A program made the position numbers and the translations under genes. Of a stretch of 24,904 nucleotides of DNA, positions 7,886 through 15,466 are shown piece by piece. This stretch comes from JAITWN01 sp964388175 (lineage in GTDB: Bacteria > Pseudomonadota > Gammaproteobacteria > SZUA-140): positions 1 to 24,904 of the forward strand of contig CAYLYS010000038.1 of NCBI GenBank assembly GCA_964388175.1. The letters run 5' to 3'. The notes beneath the pieces are model-generated. The model saw only the letters and a list, made by a program, of their open reading frames with translations. It was not told the origin of the DNA and did no database searches. Each line of letters opens with the position of its first letter. Within the stretch, counting starts at the first letter, position 1.

Positions 7886-8743
7886 TCAGCGCATGCCGCA
7901 GATGCAGATGGTCTCATTCCACATGCGCACGCGACCGTCCGGCAGGGTGAAGTTTGCCGTCGCGTCCCTGATCGCCGCCCAGATCTGCGCCCGGCGTTCT
8001 TCCGGTTGCTGTTCGAGCAATGCGACGACGGGCGCGAACAGATCCTGGATCAGCTCCATGTAAGCCTGCGCCGAAGGCGCTTCCAGGGCGACTGGCATGT
8101 ATTCCAGGAATACCTGGCGGAAGCCGGCGTCGATGAAGTGTCGGCGCAATCGTTCATGGTCCGACAGGCTGAACGGGCCGGGCGCTTCGTCTTCGGTCGG
8201 CGTGATGCCGAGCACGCGGTTGGTGACGCTGATGGCGAGGTTGACGGTGGGAACCCGCGCCGGCAGTGACCACACGGCGGCGGCGAAGCGGTGGCCGGGG
8301 CGCAACACCTGCTGTATCCGGCGCAGCGCGCCGGGCAGATCGTCGAAGAACATCAGCCCCCAGCGACAGAGTACGGCATCGAAGCTGCCGTATACCCCCG
8401 CGAGCGTTTCCCCGTTGCCGTTGATGAAGCGCATATTGCCGAGATGCAGATCCTGCGCGCGTCGTGACGCCAGCGCCAGCATGCCGGGCGACTGGTCGAG
8501 TGCGACCACTTCGCCGCCGCTGCCGACACGCTGTGCCGCGGTCAGCGCCGGCTCACCCACGCCGCAGGCGAGATCGAGCACACGCGATCCTGCGCGCACT
8601 TCCGTCATTTCGAGCAGGCGATCGGTGACCGCGGCGGTACCGGCCTGCAGGGTTTCCCGCCATTTTTCCCAGCCTGCCGCAACAGCGTCCCAGGCTTGCC
8701 GACGCCTGCGTTCGGTGTCGGGGATGTCGTTTTCGTCATTCAT
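7886..8743 (-). CDS. Class I SAM-dependent methyltransferase
   Basis: A 285-residue protein with the Rossmann methyltransferase motif I VLDLACGVGEPA (55-66), an acidic strand-2 end (VVALDQSPGML) and a post-motif block VLCRWGLMFFDDLPGALRRIQQVLRPG typical of the UbiE/methyltransf_11 group. The substrate cannot be read from the sequence. ATG at 8743 is used; an in-frame GTG at 8749 is slightly better placed relative to AGGA upstream, so the start is uncertain by two residues. The gene is divergent from the HDOD gene and convergent with the ankyrin gene, so it is likely a single-gene unit. Confidence 0.85.
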   Translation of the reverse strand: MNDENDIPDTERRRRQAWDAVAAGWEKWRETLQAGTAAVTDRLLEMTEVRAGSRVLDLACGVGEPALTAAQRVGSGGEVVALDQSPGMLALASRRAQDLHLGNMRFINGNGETLAGVYGSFDAVLCRWGLMFFDDLPGALRRIQQVLRPGHRFAAAVWSLPARVPTVNLAISVTNRVLGITPTEDEAPGPFSLSDHERLRRHFIDAGFRQVFLEYMPVALEAPSAQAYMELIQDLFAPVVALLEQQPEERRAQIWAAIRDATANFTLPDGRVRMWNETICICGMR

Positions 8744-8791
8744 GAGCACAGCTCAAGATTTTCCTGCATATGACGATGATTTCCGGGAACG

Positions 8792-8813
8792 GCGCCTGAC
8801 TTTCGGCAGGCGC
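8792..8813. promoter_or_regulatory. Inverted repeat in the divergent methyltransferase/HDOD spacer
   Basis: GCGCCTG (8792-8798) and CAGGCGC (8807-8813) form a perfect 7-bp dyad with an 8-nt spacer. It sits in the 109-nt region between two divergent genes, so it could be an operator or an RNA hairpin. TATAAA at 8839-8844 is only 8 nt from the HDOD start codon; if it is a -10 box, the HDOD message would be nearly leaderless. Confidence 0.3.
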
Positions 8814-8852
8814 AGCGATTTTCCCGATTCTGCGTTCATATAAATATCAGCA

Positions 8853-9749
8853 ATGATCGCTCATGGAAATAACTGGCAGGAAGTGGTCCGGGTCTGCGCC
8901 GAAGACCTGGTCAAGGGTACCCTGCGACTGCTCAGTCCGCCTGATGTTTTCATCCGGCTCGGGCGGATGGTGGATGATCCATCCTGCTCGATCGCGGCGC
9001 TGGCGCAGACGATCAGCCGTGATCCGGTGCTGAGTGCTCGTCTGCTGCGTCTCGCCAACAGTCCTTTTTACGGTTTTCCCTCCCGTATCGATACCATCGG
9101 GCGGGCGCTGAGCGTGATCGGAACGCGGGCGCTGCGCGATCTGGTACTGGCCGTTTCCGCACCGGGTATCTTCGCGAAAATGCCGATTCTCGACATGCGT
9201 GCCTTTTGGGAGCACAGCCTGCGCACGGCGGTGCTGGCCAGACTGCTCGCCAGTCGCTGCGGGTTCGCTGAACCGGAGACGCTGTTCGCCGCCGGTTTGT
9301 TCCATGATGTGGGTCAACTGCTCATTCTGGCCAAGCTGCCGGAGATGGGACGGGAAACGCGCTGGCGTGCGCGGGACTGCGGTCTGGCGCTCCACGCGGT
9401 CGAACAGGAAGTGATCGGTTTCGATCATGCGCAGGTTGGCGGCGAACTGCTGCGGCAATGGCAATTGCCGCGAAGCCTGTGGGAAGCCGTGGCCTGTCAT
9501 CATCGGCCGGATGCGGCCCGCGATCCGCTGGCCGCCGCCATCGTCTGCATGGCCGATATCCTTGCCCACGAATTGCCCGATGCCCATACCCCCGAGGCGC
9601 GGAAAACCCTGTCGGCAGCGCTGGCGGCGACGCCCGATTTGGCACCGGTCCTGGCGCGTGTCGGCTGCGAACCCGTCGATCTGAACGTGCTCAGAGAAGC
9701 GCTGCTGCGTCAGGGCGCTCCGCTGGAGGAAATACTTCTCGCCGCCTGA
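8853..9749 (+). CDS. HDOD domain signalling protein
   Basis: A 298-residue protein filled mostly by an HDOD domain (about 18-220). It has SRDPVLSARLLRLANSPFYG (56-74), the IGTRALRDLVLA block (89-100), GLFHDVGQLLI (H151, D152), FDHAQVGGELL (D191, H192) and ACHHRPD (H216, H217). HDOD domains are relatives of HD phosphohydrolases that mostly act as non-catalytic signalling modules; this one keeps several His/Asp residues. No second domain is visible. No Shine-Dalgarno site precedes ATG 8853, and an AT-rich box lies very close, which may indicate a leaderless message. It heads a same-strand run of six signalling genes. Confidence 0.88.
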   Translation: MIAHGNNWQEVVRVCAEDLVKGTLRLLSPPDVFIRLGRMVDDPSCSIAALAQTISRDPVLSARLLRLANSPFYGFPSRIDTIGRALSVIGTRALRDLVLAVSAPGIFAKMPILDMRAFWEHSLRTAVLARLLASRCGFAEPETLFAAGLFHDVGQLLILAKLPEMGRETRWRARDCGLALHAVEQEVIGFDHAQVGGELLRQWQLPRSLWEAVACHHRPDAARDPLAAAIVCMADILAHELPDAHTPEARKTLSAALAATPDLAPVLARVGCEPVDLNVLREALLRQGAPLEEILLAA

Positions 9750-9773
9750 TCGGTCCCCGTCCCGAGCCCCAGG

Positions 9774-9815
9774 AACTGTCCTTCAAGCACTGTCTCTCAA
9801 GAACTGCCCCTTTCG
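9774..9815 (+). repeat. 14-bp tandem repeat, three copies
   Basis: Units at 9774-9787 (AACTGTCCTTCAAG), 9788-9801 (CACTGTCTCTCAAG) and 9802-9815 (AACTGCCCCTTTCG) follow one another directly in the spacer after the HDOD gene. The third copy is the most diverged. A small CGTGTC-GGC-GACACG hairpin follows at 9839-9853. Confidence 0.6.
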
Positions 9816-9891
9816 TGCCGATATCGTACTGCTTGCCCCGTGTCGGCGACACGCTCCCGCGTCCGGACACAGGATGGTGGCGGGGGATAGG

Positions 9892-10686
9892 ATGAATACG
9901 CCGTACGGGGAACAATCGTCTGCCCTTCCATCTGTTCAGGCATCTGTTCAGGCATCTGATCGGGCGTCTTATCGGGTGAATTACCGCTTCGGCCTGGGTG
10001 ACGGTTCCGAACGCTCTCTGGCGTTACGGCTGGATCCGAATACCATGGAGCAGGAAGCCGAACTGCCGGAGACCCTGCCGCGCTGGACGGCGCTCGATTT
10101 CAATCAGTGTACGCATTGTCCGCTCGATGCCTTGCACCACCGTCAATGTCCGCTGGCGGCCTGCCTGTCCGGCATGGTGGATATCTGCAAGGATCTGGTT
10201 TCCTACGATCACATCCATCTGGTGGTGGAATCGCCCGACCGCGAGGTGCGCGCGCAGACCAGCGTGCAGCGCGCGATCAGTTCGCTGCTCGGTCTGATCA
10301 TCGCCACCAGCCCCTGTCCGCATACGCGCTACCTGCGCCCGATGGCGCGTTTTCACCTGCCGCTGGCGACCGAGGAAGAGACCGTTTACCGCGCTGCGTC
10401 GATGTATCTGCTGGCCCAGTATTTCGTCTGCCGCGACGGCGCGGCGCCCGATATGGATCTGCATGGCCTGCGCAACATGTACAAGAAAATGCAGGTCGTG
10501 AATTTCGCCATTGCCGAACGCCTGCGTGCGGTCGAGGGCAAGGACGGAGCCATCAATGCGGTCATCCTGCTCGATCTGTTCGCTCGCGCCATGCCGGAGG
10601 CGATCGAAGACGCGCTGGCCAATATCCGCTATCTGTTCGCGCCTTATCTCGGCGCCCCCGACGGCAGTGTGGAGGACGAGGCATGA
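9892..10686 (+). CDS. Conserved Cys-rich protein of unknown function in a signalling locus
   Basis: A 264-residue protein. A repeat-derived variable N-terminus (about 1-27) is followed by a strand-like YRVNYRFGLGDGSERSLAL, then a Cys cluster C73-x2-C76-x9-C86-x4-C91 (FNQCTHCPLD ... RQCPLAACL) that could bind zinc or an iron-sulfur cluster. The remainder is largely helical, with SSLLGLIIATSPCPHTRYLRPMARFHLP at its centre. I recall similar proteins next to HDOD and HD-type regulators in other proteobacteria, but I cannot name a function. ATG at 9892 is preferred over GTG 9874 because a G-rich ribosome-binding stretch (9881-9886) precedes it. Its stop overlaps the start of the next response regulator (ATGA), so the two are translationally coupled. 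Confidence 0.7.
   Translation: MNTPYGEQSSALPSVQASVQASDRASYRVNYRFGLGDGSERSLALRLDPNTMEQEAELPETLPRWTALDFNQCTHCPLDALHHRQCPLAACLSGMVDICKDLVSYDHIHLVVESPDREVRAQTSVQRAISSLLGLIIATSPCPHTRYLRPMARFHLPLATEEETVYRAASMYLLAQYFVCRDGAAPDMDLHGLRNMYKKMQVVNFAIAERLRAVEGKDGAINAVILLDLFARAMPEAIEDALANIRYLFAPYLGAPDGSVEDEA
9929..9976 (+). repeat. 12-bp tandem repeat, four copies, within a gene 5' end
   Basis: Units at 9929-9940 and 9941-9952 are identical (CATCTGTTCAGG), followed by CATCTGATCGGG (9953-9964) and CGTCTTATCGGG (9965-9976). They encode the SVQASVQASDRAS-type N-terminus of the Cys-rich protein and keep its reading frame. Confidence 0.75.
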
Positions 10687-11153
10687 GCAGATGCCTTGCT
10701 TCCATCCATGACGAGCGCGCCCCGGCAAAGGCAGGGGAGAAAAAGCCCGTTCTGCTCATCGTCGATGACGAAGAAAACGTGCTGCACTCGATCAGGCGCC
10801 TGTTTCATGCCGACGGCTATACCATTCTGACGGCGCGGGATGGTTTCACCGCGCTCGATATGCTCGACCATCATGCCGTCGATGTGGCGATCTGCGATAT
10901 GCGCATGCCGGGGATGGACGGGGTCGAGCTGATCTCGATCATGCGCCGGCGACATCCGTCCACCGTGTGCATCATGCTGACCGGCTATGTCGGCGTGGAC
11001 GCGATGGCCGAGGCGGTCAACGAGGGTGGTGTATACAAGTTTTTCTCCAAACCGTGGGACGATGCTGTCCTGCGGTCCGCGGTGAAGGAGGCGCTGTCGC
11101 ATCTCGGGAAAGAGCGCTGTTCCCGTATTCATGGCGGTGACAGATGCTCATGA
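10683..11153 (+). CDS. Single-domain response regulator
   Basis: A 156-residue protein with one receiver domain (about 22-140). It has the acidic pair in LLIVDDEENV, the phospho-acceptor D72 in AICDMRMPGMDG, the switch Thr in IMLTGY and the Lys in YKFFSKPWDD. The KPW motif is typical of receivers of the RpfG/HD-GYP type. A poorly conserved ~20-residue extension precedes the domain and there is no output domain, so it acts by protein contact or as a phosphate relay. The start ATG at 10683 overlaps the upstream TGA; longer open-frame extensions run antiparallel to real coding sequence and are not used. Its stop overlaps the start of the HD-GYP-like gene. Confidence 0.92.
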   Translation: MSRCLASIHDERAPAKAGEKKPVLLIVDDEENVLHSIRRLFHADGYTILTARDGFTALDMLDHHAVDVAICDMRMPGMDGVELISIMRRRHPSTVCIMLTGYVGVDAMAEAVNEGGVYKFFSKPWDDAVLRSAVKEALSHLGKERCSRIHGGDRCS

Positions 11154-12457
11154 GCAACGGCGCGTTCGCACAGGGTGCCGTCGCCGGAGAGGGGATGGGA
11201 CGGGGCTGTATCCTGCTCGTGGACGATGAGGCCAATGTCCTGTCCGCGCTGCGCCGGCTGTTTCAGACGCAATATCACGTGCTGATCGCCAGCGGCGGCG
11301 GCGAAGGGCTGAAGGTTCTTGCCGGCGAGCCGGTGGACCTCGTCATTGCCGATATGCGCATGCCCGGCATGAGCGGTCCGGAGTTCCTGGCCAAGGTCGC
11401 CGAGGGCTGGCCGGAGGTGATACGCATTCTGCTGACGGGGCATTCGGATCTCGCCTCGACCGTGGCCGCCATCAACCATGGTCATATCTACAAGTACGTC
11501 AACAAGCCGTGGCGCGACGACGAATTGTGCCTGACGGTGCAGCGGGCGATCGAATTGCGGCGGATGAGGCTCGAACGCACCGAGCTGCTGGAAACGATTC
11601 AGCGGCAGAATGCCGATCTGCGTGATCTGAACACTCATCTGGAACGGCGGGTGGAAGAGCGGGTGCAGGCCATAGAGCAGATGAAGACGCTGCTCGATCA
11701 GAGCAACCAGGAGTTGAAAAAAAGCCTGGTCGATACGGTCGGCATGCTGTCCTCGATCGTCGAGTCCCGCGCCGGCATGGTCGACGGACATGCGCGCAGG
11801 GTCGCCGCGCTGTCGCATCGCCTCGCCATCGAGATGGGCATGAACGAAAGCGAGGCGCAGGAAGTCCTGTTCGGGGCGCTGCTGCACGACATAGGAAAGG
11901 TGACGCTGCCTGATACGGTGATCGGTCCGCGCAGTGCCTTCCGCGAGAGCGACCACGACGAATGGGCGCGGCACCCGGTCATCGGGGAGGAGTTGCTGCG
12001 TTCGATACGCTCGATGCGCGCAGCGGCCGCCATCGTCCGCAGTCATCACGAATGCCACGACGGCAGCGGTTTCCCCGACGGACTGGCGGGGGACGACATT
12101 CCGCCAGGTGCGCGGATCGTTGCCATGATCAGCGCCTACGACGGCTTGATGGCGGGCAGTCTGACGGGGCAGGTGCTCGATGAGCGGGCCGCCGAGCGCT
12201 ATGTCTGCGAACGCCGCGGCAGTCATTTCCATCCGCAGGTGGTGGACGCATTCATCGCCATGCGCAGCGGCGACGGCATCATGCTGTCGGCGGACCAGCT
12301 CAGGCCGGGTATGCGGCTGGCGCGCGACATGATGAGCCGCCAGGGCGCCGTGCTGCTGTCGCGGGGGCATTGCCTGGATGAGGGTCTGATCGAACGGCTT
12401 CGCGCAGTGACGAAGAGCGTGGCCGGAAATGCCCGCATCTGCATTGCGCGAGACTGA
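11150..12457 (+). CDS. Response regulator with HD-GYP-like domain (probable cyclic-di-GMP phosphodiesterase)
   Basis: A 435-residue protein. A receiver domain (about 19-140) has D68 in IADMRMPGMSG and KPWRDDE. A coiled-coil-like linker (about 145-205) follows, then an HD domain with LLHDIGKVTLPD (H246, D247), ARHPVIGEELL, and HHECHDGSGFPDGL (H299-L312), and a small C-terminal piece. HD-GYP proteins hydrolyse cyclic-di-GMP at a di- or tri-iron centre; the signature reads GFP instead of GYP, a known conservative variant position, so activity is likely but not certain. ATG at 11150 is preferred over 11144 because GGTGA (11136-11140) then lies 9 nt away and the start overlaps the upstream stop as ATGA. 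Phosphorylation by the downstream kinase is inferred. Confidence 0.93.
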   Translation: MSNGAFAQGAVAGEGMGRGCILLVDDEANVLSALRRLFQTQYHVLIASGGGEGLKVLAGEPVDLVIADMRMPGMSGPEFLAKVAEGWPEVIRILLTGHSDLASTVAAINHGHIYKYVNKPWRDDELCLTVQRAIELRRMRLERTELLETIQRQNADLRDLNTHLERRVEERVQAIEQMKTLLDQSNQELKKSLVDTVGMLSSIVESRAGMVDGHARRVAALSHRLAIEMGMNESEAQEVLFGALLHDIGKVTLPDTVIGPRSAFRESDHDEWARHPVIGEELLRSIRSMRAAAAIVRSHHECHDGSGFPDGLAGDDIPPGARIVAMISAYDGLMAGSLTGQVLDERAAERYVCERRGSHFHPQVVDAFIAMRSGDGIMLSADQLRPGMRLARDMMSRQGAVLLSRGHCLDEGLIERLRAVTKSVAGNARICIARD

Positions 12458-12472
12458 TGTGGCGAGGTGGAC

Positions 12473-12943
12473 ATGAAAGGTAATATGCGCTCGACCGCGC
12501 CGGCCTGCGACCGCGGCGATGAGCAGGATCATCGGCATACCATTCTGCTGGTGGACGATCAGCCGATCATCCTGCGTGCATTGCGGCGGGTGTTCAGGAA
12601 CGAGGGATACCACATCCTGAGCGCGACCAGCGGAGACGATGCCTTGGCCGTGCTCGAGCGCGTGCGCTGCGATCTGCTGATCGTCGACTATCTCATGCCG
12701 AAGCTGAACGGCATCGAGCTGATCCACAGAGTGAAGGAAAGATGGCCGGACATGCCTTGCGTCCTATTGACCGGGCACACGGACTTCGCCGCCGTTGCCG
12801 GCGTCATCCGCAGCGGCCAACTGTACAAATTCGCCTTGAAGCCCTGGAACGACAATGACCTCCGAACGACCGTCGTCGAGGCGCTGACCGCCGCCCGTAA
12901 CGGCCGCAAGCCGGATGCGTTACCGGAGGCCGGCGGGCATTAG
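12473..12943 (+). CDS. Second single-domain response regulator
   Basis: A 156-residue protein with a receiver domain (about 22-140): ILLVDDQPII, phospho-acceptor D72 in LIVDYLMPKLNG, switch Thr in VLLTGH and YKFALKPWNDND. It has the same length and architecture as the receiver encoded at 10683 and the same KPW motif, so the receivers of this locus probably arose by duplication. No output domain is present. ATG at 12473 follows GAGG (12464-12467) by 5 nt; an in-frame GTG at 12467 and ATG at 12485 are alternatives. It lies 15 nt after the HD-GYP-like gene and 16 nt before the kinase. Confidence 0.9.
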   Translation: MKGNMRSTAPACDRGDEQDHRHTILLVDDQPIILRALRRVFRNEGYHILSATSGDDALAVLERVRCDLLIVDYLMPKLNGIELIHRVKERWPDMPCVLLTGHTDFAAVAGVIRSGQLYKFALKPWNDNDLRTTVVEALTAARNGRKPDALPEAGGH

Positions 12944-12959
12944 GCCGAGGAGGAGCGCT

Positions 12960-14381
12960 GTGAGCGAGCCGAATCTGGCATGGGTCTACGAGCTGTACCT
13001 CCTGGCGCAGAAAGCCGCCGAGCATGGCGATCTGCGGCACGGTGATGATCGTTTGCTGCGTCACATCACGACGATCTTCTCCGCCGCCAGCGCCACGCTT
13101 GCGGAAATCGACGAGCGCCGTGAAACGCTGACCATCGTCGCCGGCATCGATCTGCCGGAATCCGTGCTGGGCAGCCGTGTTCCCGTGAGCGGCGGCATTC
13201 TCGGCTGGGTCGCCCGGCACGGCACTCCCTTGCTGCTGAACGGCGATCTCGCCAGCGACTCGCGTTTCCGCCCGCATGTGCGGAAGAAGAATGCGCCGCA
13301 GTCCGCCCTGTGCTGGCCGCTGATCGTCGAGAACCAGACCATCGGCGTGATCAGCATCAACCGCGACACCGGCCAGCCCCCGTTCGTCATGGAGGATCTG
13401 CAGCGCGGTTTCGCGGCCATCCGCTTCGTCGCCATCGCGGTGGAGAATGCCCGCCTGCATGTGCGTTCGCAGCGTTACGTGCGCGAACTGCGGGAACTGC
13501 TGGCGCAGTTCGAGGAAGCCAAATCCCATTTGATGCAGGCCGAGAAAATGGCATCCCTGGGGCAGCTTGCGGCTGGAATTGTGCATGAGATCAATAATCC
13601 CATCAGTTACGTCGGGTCGAATCTCAATGCGCTGCACGATTACGTCGGGGATCTGCTTCTCATCCTCGACGCCTATGAGTCGGTCGAGCAGTCGCTCGCC
13701 GGCGATCCTGCGCTGTACGCGGCGGTCGAAACGGCGCGTTCGGGCATCGATATGCCTTATGTGAAAGCGGATATCCGCGCGCTGATCGATGAATCGATGG
13801 AAGGCGTGGGCAGGGTGCGGCAGATCGTGCAGGGCCTGAAGGATTTTTCCCATATGACCCCGATGACATGGGAATGGGCGGATCTGCATGCCGGCATCGA
13901 CAGCACGCTGAACATCGTCCACAACGAAATCAAATATAAGGCGGATATCGTCAAAGTGTACGGTGAACTGCCGCCGGTGCAGTGCATGCTGTCTCAGCTG
14001 AACCAGGTGTTCATGAATCTGCTGGTCAATGCGGCGCAGGCGATCGACAAGCACGGCGTCATTACCATTCGTACCGGTATGCTCGGCAAGGACTGGGTAT
14101 GGGTGGAAGTCAGCGATACCGGCAGCGGCATAGCGCACGAAAACTCCTGGCGCGTCTTCGAACCCTTCTACACGACGAAATCCATAGGCAAGGGGACCGG
14201 GCTCGGCCTGCCCATTTCCTACGGCATCGTCGAAAAACACGGCGGACGCATCGAAGTCGAAAGCGAGCCAGGCCGCGGCGCGACTTTCCGCGTCCTGCTG
14301 CCGGTTTCCCGAACGGTTTCCCGGACAGATTCTCAGGCAGCGGCATTGCCGGCCGCGCGCACCGGCTGCGCACCGGGCTGA
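12960..14381 (+). CDS. Soluble GAF-domain sensor histidine kinase
   Basis: A 473-residue protein without membrane segments. A GAF domain (about 20-165: LPESVLGSRVPVSGGILGWVARHGTPLL, then CWPLIVENQTIGVISI) is followed by a coiled coil (about 172-200). The dimerisation/phospho-acceptor region has H209 in GIVHEINNPISYVGSN, and an HATPase domain carries the N box (QVFMNLLVNAAQAI), G1 (VSDTGSGI), F box (VFEPFYTTK) and G2 (GKGTGLGLPISYGIVEKHGG). It autophosphorylates on His and probably phosphorylates the three receivers encoded just upstream. GTG at 12960 is chosen for the strong AGGAGG (12948-12953) 6 nt upstream. The C-terminal tail consists of a 12-bp tandem repeat and looks dispensable. The GAF ligand is unknown. 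Confidence 0.94.
   Translation: MSEPNLAWVYELYLLAQKAAEHGDLRHGDDRLLRHITTIFSAASATLAEIDERRETLTIVAGIDLPESVLGSRVPVSGGILGWVARHGTPLLLNGDLASDSRFRPHVRKKNAPQSALCWPLIVENQTIGVISINRDTGQPPFVMEDLQRGFAAIRFVAIAVENARLHVRSQRYVRELRELLAQFEEAKSHLMQAEKMASLGQLAAGIVHEINNPISYVGSNLNALHDYVGDLLLILDAYESVEQSLAGDPALYAAVETARSGIDMPYVKADIRALIDESMEGVGRVRQIVQGLKDFSHMTPMTWEWADLHAGIDSTLNIVHNEIKYKADIVKVYGELPPVQCMLSQLNQVFMNLLVNAAQAIDKHGVITIRTGMLGKDWVWVEVSDTGSGIAHENSWRVFEPFYTTKSIGKGTGLGLPISYGIVEKHGGRIEVESEPGRGATFRVLLPVSRTVSRTDSQAAALPAARTGCAPG
14302..14337 (+). repeat. 12-bp tandem repeat at the kinase C-terminus
   Basis: CGGTTTCCCGAA (14302-14313), CGGTTTCCCGGA (14314-14325) and the diverged CAGATTCTCAGG (14326-14337) encode the VSRTVSRTDSQ tail just after the ATPase domain. 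Confidence 0.7.
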
Positions 14382-14768
14382 TTGCCGGCGTTCGATCGGA
14401 CGTAATCCCAGGGTACGTTCATACCTTGTCCGCTGGTGCGGCATCCGCGGCACGTTCATGCTCGGTCCATCCATCGCGTGGGAAACGGAGCAGGGGCGGC
14501 GGAATCGCGCCAGGGACGGCGCCGGGGTCATGGACGACCGCATGGCCGGACCGCTCCGATTTTCACGCGATGGTTCTCTCCCGATGGTTCTCCCCAGTGG
14601 TTCTTCAGGCAGCCATGGGTGCAGGCCGGCAGTTTCCCCCACGATAAAGCCGGCCATGATGAAACCGGTCCCCATCCCGGATGGCAAGGTGCTAAGCTCG
14701 GGGAACGCCCGTTCCCGTGGACGGCAGCATGATCGGCCCATCGTTACCGGCATCCCGAAGGAGGCAGC
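14382..14768 (+). other. Non-coding gap before dodecin
   Basis: This 387-nt spacer holds a 14-bp tandem repeat (14568-14609) and an extended -10-like TGCTAAGCT (14690-14698) without a convincing -35 box. A strong AAGGAGG (14758-14764) lies 4 nt before the dodecin start. A 104-codon open frame crosses it but shows no family resemblance and overlaps the dodecin start. I see no RNA gene. Confidence 0.5.
14568..14609 (+). repeat. 14-bp tandem repeat, three copies
   Basis: CGATGGTTCTCTCC (14568-14581), CGATGGTTCTCCCC (14582-14595) and the diverged AGTGGTTCTTCAGG (14596-14609) follow directly on one another in the spacer between the kinase and dodecin genes. Confidence 0.7.
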
Positions 14769-14978
14769 ATGAAAGACCATGTCTACAAGACGATCGAATT
14801 GACCGGTTCATCTCCCGACGGCGTGGAACCCGCCATCCAGCGCGCGCTGGAGCGGGCGGCGCAGTCGATGCGCCACATGCGCTGGTTCGAGGTGGCCAGC
14901 GTTCGCGGGCATATAGAGGACGGTCGGGTATCGCACTACCAGGTGACGATCAAGGTGGGTTTCACCCTGGAAGACTGA
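14769..14978 (+). CDS. Dodecin family flavin-binding protein
   Basis: A 69-residue protein of the usual dodecin length. It starts with VYKTIELTGSSPDGVEPAIQRAL, has W39 in RWFEV (the flavin-stacking Trp position) and ends HYQVTIKVGFTLE with the conserved Gln. Dodecins form hollow dodecamers in the cytosol that bind and buffer FMN, riboflavin or CoA. The ribosome-binding site AAGGAGG lies 4 nt before ATG 14769. The gene stands alone, converging on phhB with a 26-nt gap. Confidence 0.93.
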   Translation: MKDHVYKTIELTGSSPDGVEPAIQRALERAAQSMRHMRWFEVASVRGHIEDGRVSHYQVTIKVGFTLED

Positions 14979-15004
14979 AAACCCGGTTACCCTGTCCGCA
15001 GGCC

Positions 15005-15370
15005 TCAGGAAGCGGCGTCCGCCGCCGTAGCGGCGGCGTAAAGCCGGTCCGTCTTCGCCGCCATGATGAAATCGTTGCGGTGCAGGCCCTTGATCTTGTG
15101 CGACCACCAGGTGGCGGTGACCTCTCCCCAGCGCGTCAGCAGATCGGGGTGGTGTCCTTCCTGCTCGGCGATTTCACCGACGCGATTGGTGAATTCCAGT
15201 GCGGAGCGGAAGTTCCTGAAGCGGAAGCTGCGCTCCAGTTGCCGGATGCCGTCGCGCTCGACGATCCGCCATTCCGGTACCTCGCGCCCGTAGGCGGCCG
15301 CCTCTTCCGCGCTCAGCCGCGGTGCATCGGCGCGGCAGGCTTCGCATCTGTTTTCGGCCAATGTACTCAT
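15005..15370 (-). CDS. phhB: Pterin-4a-carbinolamine dehydratase
   Basis: A 121-residue protein that dehydrates 4a-hydroxytetrahydropterin in pterin recycling; it normally serves phenylalanine hydroxylase, though no such hydroxylase gene is visible here. The active-site signature EGHHPDLLTRW (H73, H74, P75) is followed by W89-S-H91 and D100, as in the family. The N-terminal CEACRADAP segment is common in proteobacterial PhhB. ATG at 15370 is preceded by GGGAG 7 nt away. It lies 96 nt downstream of uspA on the same strand and may be co-transcribed, but the spacer carries tandem repeats. Confidence 0.92.
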   Translation of the reverse strand: MSTLAENRCEACRADAPRLSAEEAAAYGREVPEWRIVERDGIRQLERSFRFRNFRSALEFTNRVGEIAEQEGHHPDLLTRWGEVTATWWSHKIKGLHRNDFIMAAKTDRLYAAATAADAAS

Positions 15371-15384
15371 CTCGCATCTCCCTG

Positions 15385-15432
15385 TTCCATGTTGGGTTCC
15401 ATGTTGGGTTCGATACCGGATTCGATACCGGC
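15385..15432 (-). repeat. Two 12-bp tandem duplications upstream of phhB
   Basis: On the + strand TTCCATGTTGGG is repeated exactly (15385-15396, 15397-15408). TTCGATACCGGA and TTCGATACCGGC follow (15409-15420, 15421-15432). The four in-phase 12-bp units suggest one array that expanded and diverged. They lie directly upstream of the phhB ribosome-binding site. Confidence 0.75.
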
Positions 15433-15466
15433 GGAATCGTGACCGGCGTCATCGTTTGATGCCGGT

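Noticed and set aside
9929..9976. Possible CRISPR-like or protein-binding iteron array
   Set aside because: Units are contiguous without spacers, only 12 bp, and each such array in the window has a different unit, which fits slippage rather than CRISPR or a replication origin.
14458..14772. A 104-codon frame in the gap before dodecin
   Set aside because: It overlaps the dodecin ribosome-binding site and start, contains the 14-bp tandem repeat, and its translation looks like non-coding sequence.
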